From the NCBI GenBank assembly GCA_013399895.1, contig VXBA01002661.1, positions 1,198,048 to 1,262,047 on the forward strand: DNA of 64,000 nucleotides. Reading direction: 5' to 3'. The notes below the pieces were generated by a model that saw only the letters and a program-made list of their open reading frames with translations, was not told the origin of the DNA and did no database searches. The DNA is from Serilophus lunatus. Lineage: Eukaryota; Chordata; Aves; Passeriformes; Eurylaimidae. Numbering within the stretch: position 1 is the first letter of the stretch; each line of letters starts with the position of its first letter. Positions 12,201-26,266 of the stretch are shown here, one piece after another. A program made the translations under genes and the position numbers.

Positions 12201-15200
12201 GTTAATAACGAAACCAAGTGTTGGTTTCCCTCCTTCCCAGCTTCTCCCATCACACCTACAGTCAGCAGTATCTCAAAAAATAAAGCAAACAACAGAAAAA
12301 AATAATTCAGAAAGCTTTGGTAACAAATCTAGGGCACCCATGCCTGTATTTATGCTTTTAAATGTAGTAAAATATTGCCTCAGGCTCAATTATTCAGTTT
12401 CCTGGGCAAAAAGGGTATAGTTGAGAGCATTGATTACTCCTGCTTTCCTGCAAGCTACTTGCAATCACACTTGATTTGTAGTTTCCATATGCTTCCTTAA
12501 CTACCATAATTGAGGGACGCTTTTTAGTTGCAGTTCTGAAACCAATTTTGTATCTTTATCAACGCAAGCAGGAAACCAGCCCTGCATCTCACTCTGCATC
12601 CTCCTGCTACATCCTCACACTTCAACCCCACTGCCTAGAACTGTGTGCTTGCTGGTGCAGCACCCAGGGCCACTCCAGTTGTAGGACTGCAAAGGGAAGT
12701 GTAGGTTTCAGTCAAGAATCTCTTCTCTCACTGAAGCCTTTTTCCATCTTGGAACAAAATGTCTTTAACTCATCATTAAGTTTTACAAACCACTGCCATA
12801 AGCAATCAATGCGTTTTTAAAACACTATTTTCAAGGATTTTAAAGCCAAAATACATAAGATATTTGACACTGGGCTTCAGTTAAAGGCTGGGTTAGAAAT
12901 ACATCCAAAGCTGGCTGGCACAGGGTGGGACTTAGCTCCAGTTTAGGACACCCATTCTTATGCACACAGCTGGGCTATGTGCCTGCACTCCCACTGCTGT
13001 CAACAGACACTTGGTCACAACAATTAGCAGAACACAAGACATCACCAGCAGAGTTAAAATTTGGCTTGCCTAAATTAAAGTATCCAGCATCTTTGAGATG
13101 CATATCCTCTCCTCCCAGTCATTAGCTGCTATTCCCAGAGCAAGGTCTCAGGAATTTAATGGGTCACATCTGGAGCTCCATTCAGGAATTTCAGACAACT
13201 GATGGCACTGGATGCTCATGTTGAGCCAATTCCCTTTCCCACTTGGGGTTTCCTCCCAGGGTACAGTGAACTGATCTCGAAGTCAACGAAGATATCCCGA
13301 CCAAAACAAGAGGTGACCCAACATACTTACATTCCATCATCTGAAAGGACAATCTGATTTTTACTTAGTTTTTCTGTACATCAAAATAGTCCCAATTTTA
13401 CATATGGAAAAGCCAAAGAGTGAAGGAGTTTGCCCAGCATCAGCTACACCACCACAATTGGTGCCATCAATTCAGGAGTTAAACCCAGAGCAGATCCCCC
13501 TCCACTGCTATTCCTCGAACCAACAGCGTCCACAACAGCATTTCAAGACAACTTTACAAAACTTCACTTCAACAAAATCAAGGTGTGGGTTTCTCAAAAC
13601 TTCTAAACTTGGGTAGCAAGCTTATTTTTGCTTTTGTCTCTAAATGCAAACTGCTTGCCATCTCAAAGATCCTCGAGTGCAGCTGTATATAACATGCTGT
13701 AAAATACTGGAAACTAAACTATTTATTCAACATTATAGTTCGGGTTTTTTTACAGAAGGGACATGCTGGGTTGTTAATGTTGAAGCTATTTTGAGTTCAC
13801 CTCTGAATAAGTATATTTTGGCACTGCTTCCATTCACGGTGTGAAATTAAAAGATTACTATTTTGAAAGTATACAAGCTGGCATGGAATGCAATTTGACT
13901 GTCGCAGGTAAAGTTGATTATAAGGAAGCTGGCATTTAAAACCGCAAGTCTGTTTGCTTTTTTTCCTAATGGAAAAGTAGGAGAAGGACAGGGAGCACTA
14001 GCAGGCTCCCAGATGAGGCATTTCATAGGTGCTGAAGAGCTGTTACCTGCTGCCCATGCTTCTAGGATATTTTCACAAAGATTCTTCATCTGCTTGATTT
14101 ATGGAGACTACAGGAATTATACTAAGTCCTTCCACATCTCCAGTAGCAGGAGATTTTTATTAAAAACCTACCTGTAGTTCCACATACAGAGAATATTCTT
14201 TTCCCTCCAGAGAAGATGACAGCTAGTGGAGAATTCCATACTCTAACTGGCTGAAGCAATTTTTAGAAAGTTATGATATTCATACTGAGCTACTAACTGG
14301 TGAACTTACTGATAAAACCAGCTGTACAGAAATACAGAAGTTCACTCTATCCTCATCTCAGAAGGTAGGTGTTGCACTGAAGAAGGGACAAGGTCCCAAG
14401 GTCCTTTCCAGATGCCAGGCACAATTCTGCTCTCACTCCTGAACATGGGATCTCAACCCAGCATCTTAACCTTTGGAAAAATCTGTTAAATGGAGTTCTG
14501 AGAGAATTTCACTGAATCCAAGTATTCAAAAGCAGTAACACCTCTAGCCTGGAGCAAGACAGGAGACAGAGAACAGCAGAAGCAGTTCCCAGGTACTTTA
14601 TCTGATTTTCAAATAGCTGTTCTGACCCGTTTGCAAAATGGCAAAAAACCCAGACTGGATCTTGAGCCTTTTCAGGGAGCCAACTTCCTTCACAGTGGAA
14701 GCAGAATTTCAAATTCTTTTTTGTGTACAGAAAAGCCTATCTATCTTGTATTAAATGAGTCAAATTCCTTAAAACAGTATTTCTTCAGGTATTTTTTCAT
14801 GGTTTATTTAAAAAAAAAAAGAGACTAAATACGGCCTCTAGAAATAGAAGAATGTGCTTGTTTTTCTTCCTAAGAGCCCAACTTTTATATTTAAATTCCT
14901 ATTAGAAGTGAACACCAAAGTGGAATAATACAGCTTTGTCAATGCTAGAATGCATCTAAAGAAGAAACATATCTACAAAGTAGGTCTACATATCAACCTT
15001 CCACAAAAAAGACAATTCAGATTGCTGCTGGAAAATAATAGGGCAAAAATGTTAAGGAGTAGGAACGGAGGGAGAAGAAAAGTACCTGCTTATCCTTTTG
15101 GGGAATGCCAGACATGCCATTCCCTAACAACACTGTAGATGCAAAATAGAGTTCACTCTTTTGTTTTGCACTGATGCTTGTTTTTATTTAGTAGAAGCTT

Positions 15201-18200
15201 TCATAGGTCTTTAAATAATTCATAACGTAGTGCCTGTTGTTTAGTTCAAGGAGGGAGCCTAGAGAATGTTAATCAAACCAGAGATGAATTGGCACAGCTG
15301 TAAATCTGCAAGGCCCCTCCTCGATGAGCTCATCCTCCAGCACTGCAAATTAGAATGACATCATACTTGCAAAGCCGCCGTGCTCGCAATCCCGCCCTGT
15401 CTCCTCCTTCCCACACAGGATTTCTGCTACTTTTTCACACAGCTTTTTACCCCAAAGAGATCATTGTATACAAACACATCTCGGTAGCAGGAATAGAACC
15501 TGGAGGACCTCCACTAAAAGCATGGGGTTTGTCTCAGATCTGTCACAGCTCCAGCACAGACACACACACACACAAAACTCTCTACTTGGAAAAGAATGAA
15601 ACTGCGTATTTATCAGCCCAGCTCAAAAAATACTTTAAAAAAAATTAGAGACAAGCCTTTGAATAAGATGCACAAGTATGTTTTAAAGGACCACTCAATG
15701 CTTTTACTTGCTTTTTCATGAAGTGTGCAGCTTGATGACCTTTAGATTGCAAAAACACTCTCAAAAACAGGTCTCTCAGAGATGCGTTTGTAAAAGAAAA
15801 TATTCATACAGCCATGCCACTGAAATCTCTGCATTTCTCTAAGCCTACTCCAGTTAGTCACCAGACACTTAAGGTGCAGATAAAAAATATCCAACACAGA
15901 TGAACAGTCAGAACCGATTAGTTATGGGTAACAGACAAACCAAAGAGTTAATAAAAAGCCCATAGACAGAAATAATGCATGGGAAAGAAATGCTCCAAGA
16001 ACAATTTAGATACTAACCTGCAGAAATCCAAGGTGTTCTGTCCATGAACAGAAAGAGCAACTGCATTTGTTTGCTCTTACAAATATGCTAGCCCAGGTCC
16101 ATAACAAGCTTAGTAACTTCGGAAAGTACAGTAAGCATTAATATTAACAAGCTCATTTAGGTCTATTTCATACTTTTCAATAATTTAAATTATTGTTTCA
16201 CTGGAGAAATTTTATAAAATTACTGATAGCAGTAGAAAGCACAGCTCAGCTGTCCAATGCAATCAGGATTCCACTCAATGAAACAAAATTGGAAACACCT
16301 CTCAGTCTCAGAGCATCTACTGGTCTGGTAAACAGCCCACACGAAGATCAGGTTTCTTTCTTCACACTGAGTAAGGGCATATATAAACCCTCGTGTGAAA
16401 ATGCACAGGGGAAGAAATATAAGGAAATATAAGCAAAGTTTTAAACCTTATCACCATGTATTCCTCAGAAAACACACTAAAAAACACTCTTTCTGCAATT
16501 TTGAAATTTCGGATGCCTTTTTTTTTTTCCCTCCTTGTAAAAGTCTTTATAACAAATCAACCAAAGTTAACAGGCTAAGGAACGGAGTTTTAATTTGCAG
16601 TATCAGTTCTTATCTTCTAGTGCAGATCAAAACCCAGGGACCAAGTTTCTACTTCAAGTGAGACTGACACAAAGTGGCTGCAGGAGGCTAGCCAGCTATA
16701 ATTCCAAACTGCTGAGTTTTCTGGGCTTCATGTTGCCTCTTGAACTGTACTATGTAAAATCCATAGTTTCGAGAAAAAAAATAGGCACATGGTGGATTCT
16801 TGGTAACATCTGAAGAGCTTTGCAGATAGCAACATACAGGAGAATTGAAACAGGCCTCTGAGGGAATAGAGATGTACAGGAAAAACAGAGAAACCAAACA
16901 CACAGAACCAGCACACTTGACAGTGATGAAGGATGAAGGGCAGCAGGAAGCACCCAGAAGTCAGCAGCACACAGCCTAAGCCAAGATAAAAGGTGCACCA
17001 CAGCAAAGGGGCTCCCACCCATGCAGGAAGCAGAGCTGCTCTTCAAGGAATCCAACCAGGGTGTTTTGATAGTGGTGGAAACGTCTGAGGAGCTCTTAAA
17101 AAGAATAGAGGAAGGGACTTGATCACAGGTCACAAGAAGAGGAGCTGCAGAGGAGCAAAGGACCACTACAGCCTGACATGACCTGCCTGGTACAGAAGCA
17201 GAGGAAGAAAAAGCTCTGACTTTAAGATTAGAGGACTTTTTTATCTTAGAGATAAAAGGATTATGACTTTGCATAACATTTTTAGTGTCTAGTACAGTGG
17301 TGTCATTCCTGGACTAGGACCTTTTTCAGATGCCAACAGATACTAACCTGCAGAAAAGGGAAAGGTTCTTTGCTCAACAAATTGTGAAGTAATTTTTCCA
17401 TTAACAAGCAGGAACCCTCGTTATTTTAAGCTAATACAAGTCCCACATACAATTTCAGATATTAGATTAGGAAACCTAAAACACATATGCCCAGAAAATA
17501 ATAAATGCATTAACAAACCCATACTTTAGCTATAGCACTGCACAGGTAAATGCTACTAAAAACACCAAGTCCAAGCAAAAGCCTGCAGACATTCTGTGGT
17601 TCTATGATCTCCCCCTGGGCCTTATCTATCAAGTGAAGCAGTTCCAAGTCATTTTGGTGAGTGGTAAATGAAAAAACAGAGGCTCATATCACAGGAGGGC
17701 ACAGTAAGGCCTGACCCCCTCAGAGGGGCAATTTCAGTAGGATTTTGGGACATGTACAAACACAGGATGCCATAAAACAGCGTCTGCACAAATGCTTCAC
17801 CTCTTCCAAGAATCTCTTCTGTTCGGAGGAATCCTGCCTAGCCTTCCTATGTAAACAGCTGCACCTTGATATGTTCAAGATTTCAGAAAGCAAGACTTCA
17901 GCAGAGGAAGAGAAGCCAAGTGCAGATTTTGAATCTTGTAAACAGACTCTGTATTATGAAGAATTGTTTGGAAATCTCCCATGTTAGCATCAAAGTTTTT
18001 GGCAATTAGCACCCAGATCCAAATTCTTTAGCTTCATTCTACCAGTTTGAGGATACATACTTATTCTTCAATATTTACTCTTCTTATAATGTCAAACAGC
18101 TTGAACTTCTCCCTTCTCTTTGCTCCATCCCCCAAATGGGATGCTTTGAGTTACTCTGGACAAAGTCTGACCAGAAAGTTTAGATAAAACAACAGATTGT

Positions 18201-21200
18201 TTACTCTCTCTATGCCACTACTTCAGCCCTGAAGATGCTGACAAACTGTGCCAGCAATCTCTCTGCTTAAAAAAAGGAATTTTACATTGGCAATTTAGGG
18301 AAAAAACCATTTTACCTAAGGTCTTCCACATTTTGTTTTCCATCTGCACAAAGCAAATATTTAATACAATTTAGTGACTAATGACAAAAATGTTTAGTCT
18401 TTAGTGCTCAAAAAGCCTCTCCAAGCAGAAAATATATAAATGAATATATACAATATGTAAAAATTCTATTGACATAAAATTTCTGTGGCTTTCAAAGGAT
18501 GTACAGAAGGACAGCCACTTGGATAGTCAAAGCCATAGGTGCACTTTGATTACTTATTACTTATTTTCAAAAAAACAATCTTTGGAATTCTTTGGAAGTT
18601 ATTATGATAATCTACAGAATATAAAACATCTTTTCTGGGGATTGTGTACAGCAACTGTAACTTACTTATGTAATCTTTTAAGGATGGTTTAAAAAACCTT
18701 TACAGAAGTACCATAATTGCATGCAAGACTTGCTTATGTGGCTTTTCATAACAATATGTATGAATTTACATTTCTTTGATCTGCACAACATGAGCTCAGA
18801 GCCAAAGACTGCTGCCAGTTTCTCGCAGGCAGGGATCTAAACCATTTAGATGCAAGATGGGCAGGGGCATCATCACTGGCTGTAAAAGAAGGTGCATTCC
18901 CAAAACCAGAAGTGGCCAGACTGCTGTGTAACATCTGGCAGAAGTGGCACTTTGAAAAATATCTGAGGTATCTGTGGAACAAATCTTCCTGTGCAAGGCA
19001 CAGGAAACATGCAGCTGGACACAAGGGAAATTAATATAGAGAACCTGCAATAAAGGGACTTTTGGATAAAACAATCAGAAGGCCTTCAAGAGCTATGATG
19101 GTCAGAAGTAAACAGAGTTGGATGACAAAGGATAACCAGCAAAGAGAGGACTATGTGCCAAGTGACAGGTGCAAGAAAAGTCATGGCTGAGATCAGACTT
19201 TTCACTTTGTTGTAGGTCCCAGTGGACCAGAAAATATATCCAGATGTGAAAATGGGAGGAAATAGACCCCAAGGTACAAAACAAGTACTCTGTAGGACAA
19301 AGCTCAAAGAGATGTGGAGGCACCAGCAGAAGTGCTGAAATGCCAGTGGGCAGAGCAGAAGGGCTCCCTGGCTAATGCAGGATTTCAGAAACTATCAGAG
19401 AAGGCAGATCTCCTCAGATGTTTTCTTCTGCTGATTTACCTTTGCTTCTTTCAAGTAATGGCAGACCATGACAGTTCAAATACACTTTTGTTTCCTGTGG
19501 CTCAGAGGTTTCCATAATGTGAACTAAAATGGAGAAGTTTATCAGACTGAGATTAGAGCCTTCTAAGCATTTCCATGCTAGTTGGTCCTCACAATGGGAT
19601 GCTTAGTTTGGAGAGTCTTGCTGAACAAAAGTGAAGCCCTGAAGGAGACCAGCAATATATGGTGTAGGAACCACTGATACTGTACAGAGCCACTTCTACC
19701 ACTGTGACTGACACATTTTTCTGTAGCACTGTGTAATTTATTTATATATACTTATAAAACAGTCACACATGCTGTATAGCCAACTTTAACTCTCCCATTT
19801 TTAGTAGTTCTTCAAGAGGCTTAGGCTGATTAGTGTGTAACTGCTGAAAACAGTAAAGGTGCTTTGAACCCCCCACCTTCTAATGGCAGAGGACTCATCC
19901 AGCTCATTCCTCTGGCCTGAGCTCTGGAGAACATCAAACACGTGAACATGTTATTTTCTTACCAAAAAAATGCACCTTTCTCCTGCTGTTTACTTTTATA
20001 TTGGGGGTAAGTGATGGGCAAGGGTTGGTATCACAGATGCTAAACTACAGTGAGAATGAATGATGCTTTTGTTCTTTTTTTAAATCTCAGCTGCTGTGAA
20101 ACACATTCTTCTGCTGAAGACCAACCTGACTGCAAAAAGGGCTTTAAACCAGATGAAAACATGAAAATCTTAGTTCTGCATCAACAGACCTCAATTAAAA
20201 TTTGCTGTTCAACACTTCATCTAGACTGATCAGAGACTGGCAACAACCTAAAACTGCTATGTGCAGCAGGACAGATAGTCAGAATTTACTACCAAGGCTA
20301 ACAGCTCCTCGTGTCCATCTGGACAATTCACTTCGCCCACGAGTTTGAGAAAGTGGATGATTCACAGTTTGACAAACACATGCACAAGTCTCACCACAAA
20401 ATGCCCCACACAAGTCTAGGTGCTCAGCAGCTTTAAAGCCACACATGACTTAAGTTAAACACACAAATATAAAAGGTTTTAAATAAATTAATTACATTTT
20501 CAGAAAATACCTGCTTTTTGACCATCATTTGTATCCAAATATGAGAACAGAAAAAGCATTTTAACATCTAAGAGAAACCATGGACTTTTGCTTTCAAAAC
20601 CATTATGCATACAAGGCAGGAACAGAACAGATTTTTTGTAAGAGAAGCATAAGATTTTATATGGAGTAGAAGATACTTTGCTTGGTGTTTGGATCAGAGG
20701 TTTTTCATCCCAATCTTAAGGCAGAATTTTATATAAGGGATTTTAGATGGGAAGTACAACTGGGGCATAAAAGTTAGAAACAGAAGCTGCCTATTGGGAA
20801 TCAGGAGGAGAAGAGGAAGGGCTGACAGTCAGGAAATCTCCACTTCTAATCCTGGTACAGCCCCTGCCTTGCTGGGGCAGCCATTTCCTCCTGCTGTATT
20901 ACTGCTTGAACGTGTTTGAAGTGGTTTTGCTTACTGGTCTCTGTTAGTTTAGAACATGTGAGTGTCTGTACAGCACTGAATCATAAAAATGCTGTACTAA
21001 GCACCATTATTTTTACTGTCAGCACAGCAGCTATTCTGCACACACTTGGAGCAGACTTGATAAATTTTGAAGGTATCACCACTGGACTAATTACTTTTTC
21101 CCCCAAACACAGTCATCTCTCTGTGCATGCCTGAAGTTTGGTTAAAAAGCAGAAAACATCATCCCTTCTAAATTACACAGCATACTAATGAGATGCACAA

Positions 21201-22761
21201 CACTGTGCAGACATGGACAAGGGAAAATATATGGGAAAGCATTTGTACCAAATAGAGGTAGCAAAGCAGCCGTTCTCAGAGCTGCAACTGCATGATGCCC
21301 CTGAAAATACCTGGAAATAGTCCTTCACTTTTAACAGTGCCATCATCTGTTCAATCATTTCCAGGTCTAACTTCAACCCAATTCCCACAAAAGACAATTA
21401 AAGTATCCTTGGAAGGGGGGAAGGGAAAATAGACATGACCCTCGAGACTCAACTAAACCACAGACTGAATTCATGTTCACAAGGCTTTACAGATACACGT
21501 GTATATTTTACCTACACTATACGCACATACACACACTTACAAACAGAAAGAATGCTTCATCAACACTGTTTTGCAATCTGGAGTTTGTCAAAACCAATCT
21601 AGTGAATCCCTACTCAAACAAATAGTAATCAAGTTTCAAAGCTGCACAGATGGATGGTTGCCAACTTCCCCCTTCCTTCAGAGGATAAAACAATGCATCT
21701 GCTTTATACCTGCTGTAAACAAACTGCATTCAAAGTGCTGAACCCTCAGAGCCAGCCTCCCCACCTTCCGGCAGCACTCTGGTGCTGGGAGCCTGTGTAC
21801 ATTTGGGCCAGCACAGAGGGAAGGAGGTGTGGGCAGAATGAGCAGCTAAAGCATATTCAGCATTTTAAAAAAGAGAATAGATTAAGTCAAAGGGCCAGCA
21901 GTGTGATAAGATTATTGATTTCACAAGTGAACAAGAGATATGCCTTCTCCAAACTAGTTTTAGTGCCATGGATAAAAGTGGCATTTCTGGGCTCCCAACC
22001 ACATATGAACTCCAGCAGATTGAGTCAGGTCCAAGCTGAGCCCATACAGTACATTAACGTGGAAAAACAAAGGCTGGGCTTAGTCTTCAGACCATTTTAC
22101 CTCTATCAGCACATGAGAATGTCACCAGTCTCACCCAGTTGCTCTACTCACTAACCTCACACAGGTATGGAACCAGCTGTGGAGCTCCTCTAATCCCCTT
22201 CACCACTATTTTACCTTCTGTGTTAAAACTGTAGAGCAGAGGCAGGGGTAAAAAATAATAATAAAGTCACAGAAAATGTAGATGCTTAAAAGGCATGATC
22301 AACAAATTCCTCATGAGCAACACAGAAACCACATGCATCTTTGTTTCCTACTTGTAACATGTTCAAGGGTTTCAGCCACTGTGTGTCTCTGCTGACTGGT
22401 GTCAGTGCCCTTCCCATCCCATCTCATCCCAAATGTGACCTCCCAGTTTCCTGGAAGGTGCATCAATCCCTTGCTGTCAGCAAAAGGCCAGAGCCTGAAC
22501 TTCTATGCCACAATGAACTGGGGTAGCCACCCACAGAATGTTAATTTTCAACTTTATTCATGCAACCTCCATTAAATATTAGACTGAGTCTGATAAAAGG
22601 TGTCCCTTCCACTACATAAAATGATGGCGGAGAAAATAAGAAACAGCAGAAGGGGTTATATTGTTCTCCATGGCCACTGGAGCATGGGGAAAATGCAATG
22701 CATGCAAAAAACAATGAGGGAGGTTTTAGCTGCAGCTGGAAAAAAATTCTAGCAGTAAAAA
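9275..22761. other. Long noncoding stretch, probably intron or intergenic
   Basis: No gene can be supported. The region is A+T-rich with scattered chance open frames. The longest are a minus-strand frame of about 174 codons at 16,750-17,274 and a plus-strand frame of about 166 codons at 21,654-22,154. Neither has a recognisable domain, a strong start context or framing splice sites. A (CA)7 run is at 15,561-15,574. A CpG-retaining block near 11.0-11.3 kb is listed separately. No CR1 copy was recognised before the old fragment at 22.76 kb. Confidence 0.55.
11030..11340. other. CpG-retaining block, possible conserved noncoding element
   Basis: Within CpG-poor, A+T-rich sequence this 300-bp block keeps several isolated CpGs (in GTTCGGG, TTACCGGTGG, GCTCCGCTC, CCACGGAG and CAACGAG). 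It has no tandem repetition and no open frame. Retained CpGs plus complex, non-repetitive texture are features often seen in vertebrate conserved noncoding enhancers, but this is a judgement of texture only. A cross-species alignment would decide it. Confidence 0.25.
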
Positions 22762-22936
22762 ATATTTAAACCCTGGAACTGACCGCTCTTCTAAATGACA
22801 ACCTGTCAATAGGTAAAGACTTTTAAGAACAGATTAGACGAACAGTTACCAAAAGGAGTAAATACAACTGATTGTGCAAGACCTGTATGACCCATGGAGG
22901 ACCTTCCACCTCTGTTTTTTCTGTTCCAATGCTATA
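22762..22936 (+). mobile_element. Very old, degraded CR1/L3-type LINE 3' end
   Basis: The segment reads like the ancient reptilian/avian CR1 3' end. CCCTGGAACTGACC is followed by TTTTAAGAACAGATTAGACGAACAG (the usual form is TTTAAGAACAGGTTAGACAAAC), a spacer, and ACCCATGGAGGACCTTCCACCTCTGTTTTTTCTGTTCC (the usual form ends GAGGTCCCTTCCAGCCCTATTTTTCTATG). Many substitutions and small indels show great age. The element is on the plus strand and has no coding capacity. The match is from remembered consensus wording and is less certain than the younger CR1 copies in this window. Confidence 0.5.
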
Positions 22937-24491
22937 AATAATACAATGCCAATATCTATCACATGTTCTAAACACATCTCTGAGGCAACAGTATTTAAGC
23001 TACCAGTATAATAAGTGAGCAATTATTTGGCATAGATGATGATGCAGGAAATCTGGCAATGCCCCAGAAATAAAACATGCAGTCATACATATCCTAAGAG
23101 TTTGGAACAGTATTCAGCGTATTTTTTAAACAGAACATGGTGTGAGTTTAAGGTTGTTTAAATCTGTTCAAATGTTTTCCATTAAAATAACAGTAATTCT
23201 CTCCACAAAACAAGGCAAGGCTGTGCAGTAATGACAGCACATCCATTTTCGCACCAAGGTAAACCCTAAAATGAAGAATGTGCATGTATGTACATATACA
23301 CAAAAATGTTTCATGGAATATCTTTACCCATCACCACCTAGGTTTCTGTGATGTCTCTCATAAATCCCACCACCTTTTCTGAAAGTTGTGTACTGCAGAT
23401 GATGGTGAGACCTTGTTTTCACTCAAACCAACCAGGGAAGATGGATGGCAGCAGAGCCAACCTGCTCTATCCAAGCAAGAGCAGCCCATTGCATGTACAC
23501 CTTGGCACTGCTCACTCCATCCCCAGTTCTTGCTCTCCAGAATTAGCTGCCTCACTGAGAAATGAGTATTTTCCAATATACTAAAAAAAGGGCCTGGTTT
23601 TGTGTGCTGAGAGGGATGAGGGTTCCCTCAACTCTGTAAAATATAATTTCCATAATAGATACCCACTCATGTTTGTGCAGAACTGCCAGGATGGAGGGCT
23701 CCTGTAACAGTCCAGAGATAACTGTGCACCTTTTGGGCTGAAGTACAGCATGAACAAAAAAACCACTCATTTGGCTTAGCAAAATACACTGACAAAACTA
23801 GTTTAGGAACAGAGGAAGTTATCCATCTGTTCATAATGGTTGTTCTCCAGGCTTTTTGTTGTCTGTCTTGGCTTGTGGAGCTTGATTTGGAGTTCTTTGT
23901 TTGGTGTTTTTAGTTTGGTTTTTTTTTGTTCTGTTTGTTTGTAGTTAGAAAGATAAGCTTCTTCAAAGACTAGTGTTTTCCTTAGGTTGCACTGTTTACA
24001 GAAGTTGGAAACAATTTGTACCTCACTGCTTACATAAAGAAAACAATGTTTAGGTTGTTTGCGGCCTCATCAAAGTCGTTACTCAGCAAATTTTAATTAT
24101 CCTGTTGGTGATTTAGTGTTGTGTAGAAACATATCCTAGCATGTATATACATCTGCCCTTTCTTACTGTTAGATTTGGCAAGCTCACATACATGAAGGTA
24201 TTTCCCACAAACCAAGGAACATTTTGAACTTCAGTCTGTTATTCCACTATTCCTCTCCCCCCCACAAAAAATTGAGTACAATCACCTTACATAGCAAATG
24301 TTGACAATTTCACAAAAACAATAGCAAAACAATGATGACTAGATCTATGTATGTAGTTAGCCAGACCTGCTTTTTCCCAGCTACTTCCTTCCATGAGCTC
24401 ACACAGCTCTTAGGACCCTTCCTTTGCAATGTGGTGGGGCAGGCAATGGTTACCTGGGTATTTTCCCGGCACACAAATACACTCAGTGCAG

Positions 24492-24510
24492 TGAGAACTC
24501 AGAGTTCTCA
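24492..24510. promoter_or_regulatory. Perfect 8-bp inverted repeat with 3-nt spacer, steroid-receptor-like
   Basis: TGAGAACT is followed by CAG and then AGTTCTCA, a perfect dyad of 8+3+8. The inner 15 bp, AGAACT-nnn-AGTTCT, differ from the glucocorticoid/androgen receptor consensus AGAACA-nnn-TGTTCT at one base per half-site. A further TGAGAAC follows at 24,512. The symmetry is seen directly. A binding role is inference, and such sites occur by chance in 64 kb with appreciable probability. Confidence 0.2.
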
Positions 24511-26220
24511 GTGAGAACCATGTAATTCCTTAATTCAGCACAATCCAATTTATCCCATACATTGTTTACAGAATGCATCACATAAACATGAGGAGATCTG
24601 AGGTATATCCTTTGGAGAGGAAGAAAAATATTTATTTTCCTCTCTGGAACTGAAGGGAACGTTTTAGAAGTCCAACCGTGAAAAATAGTAAAAGTATTTG
24701 AAAGCAGGTAGGTTTGGAGAGTTGCTGGTGTTCTTAAGGAATGGCTAGAGAAGAGGCATACCCACAGAAGGAACTTGGGGAGAACAAGAGAGACTCTACA
24801 GCAGTAGGTGGGAGGTTGCAGAGCACAGTGAGCCAACAGATTTTACAAAGCAGGAGGGCACTCTAGGCCAGATGCTTTGGAAGTTCCAGTTGCATCAAGG
24901 GATACAATTAGCTCAGACAAGCTTTAAGTTTAGAAAGTAGGTAAGAAAGGCAGAAACACAAGAATGGCTTAGCATTTGCCCTCCAATATAGGGATGAACA
25001 GAAGGACAGCTTGTTTTCACTTTTGAAGTCTGACTAAAGATTTAATCTTCTGTATTTCCTGTTTCTCATATATTTGATAGCCAAGTAAGTAAGCGGTAAG
25101 TAAGCTGTACTTCCAGGACCACTGAGAGAAAAACAACAATAAAGACCAACAGTACTTTAAAAGGCACTGATGGCACTGAAGTTGAGGATTGTATTTTAGC
25201 AGGCATATACAGTTAAAAACTGCCCAGAAGCTGGGGCCTGCTCAGCTGTACCCCAGCAGTCCCCTCCACCTCGGAGGGATTTCACTGCTGAAATGAGGCC
25301 AACACCTACTGCTGTGGAGGCTGAGCTGTAACCATGACTCTGAGGGGTATCGGCTGCTGAGTCCTCAATCCTTGTCCCACAGAAGGAAGCCGTGGTTGTG
25401 CTGGACAGCACTGGTAGGTGGGACATCTACTGAGCCCTTGTGGTTTCTATTACAGCAACTGTATTTTTCCCGGGCTCATAAATCCAACTCCTCACTGCAG
25501 ATATGCTGCCTCTCATATTCCTGTGCCATAATAATGACAGGCAAACTCAATTAACACTGTGAACAGTTTGGATGCTGGCACAAAAGGTTGCCAAAAAAAA
25601 AATCCCAAGGGGAAAAAACCCACAACCAAAGATAACTAAGAACATTTGCTGCATAATGTAATTGAAAGCTTCTATCTGTGGGACCAATACAAGCCATGCT
25701 ATTTATGTCTTAAATTAAGATGTGAAAGCTTGGGTTTGCAGTGCTTTAATGTTAATGATTTATTGTAAGTGTAATGCATATCTAGTTGGGTAAGATTCGT
25801 ATTATACATTCAATGTGGATTTTCTCTCCAAGCTTCTTACTCAGATCAGAACATAATAAAATGAGAAAATTGTGCACTCCCTTGCAAATAATTCCTTCTG
25901 AAATTAGCAGGAGAGAGTAAGGCACATTCTTTTGTAATACTTCAAATTTCTGTCAACATCATCATAAAATATATACCACAAAATACAAGTAAGTGTAGCC
26001 ACAAGCCTTTTTATGTGACATATTTTAAAGGTCTTTCAACATTGATTAGATTTTTAATATTGCTGTTATTATTCCTCTGATCTAAAAGTAGTCTAGTTGG
26101 GTACTAGAAGTAGAAACATTAGTTTATGAAGGTTAAATATCAGTAAGACATTTCTCAGAAACTGGAGAGGAGCACACAAGTATGTCACAAAACACAATCT
26201 TACCCTCCAGTTTTTTATTT

Positions 26221-26266
26221 ATACATATATATATAGATATGTGTACATGTGTGTGTGTGTATACAT
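26221..26266. repeat. Compound (TA)n/(TG)n microsatellite
   Basis: A short TA run is followed by an interrupted TG run. This is an ordinary compound dinucleotide repeat. Confidence 0.85.

Noticed and set aside
16750..17274. Minus-strand frame of about 174 codons, and a plus-strand 33-codon ATG frame at 17,021-17,122 with a Glu/Leu-rich product
   Set aside because: Frames this long are expected a few times by chance in the window. The two overlap on opposite strands, and neither has a domain, a strong start context or splice framing.
18746..19323. Cluster of overlapping minus-strand open frames of 70-92 codons
   Set aside because: Cys/Leu/Ser-rich translations typical of antisense noise. No conserved motif was seen.
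21654..22154. Plus-strand frame of about 166 codons
   Set aside because: No domain and no bounding splice sites, and the length is within chance expectation.
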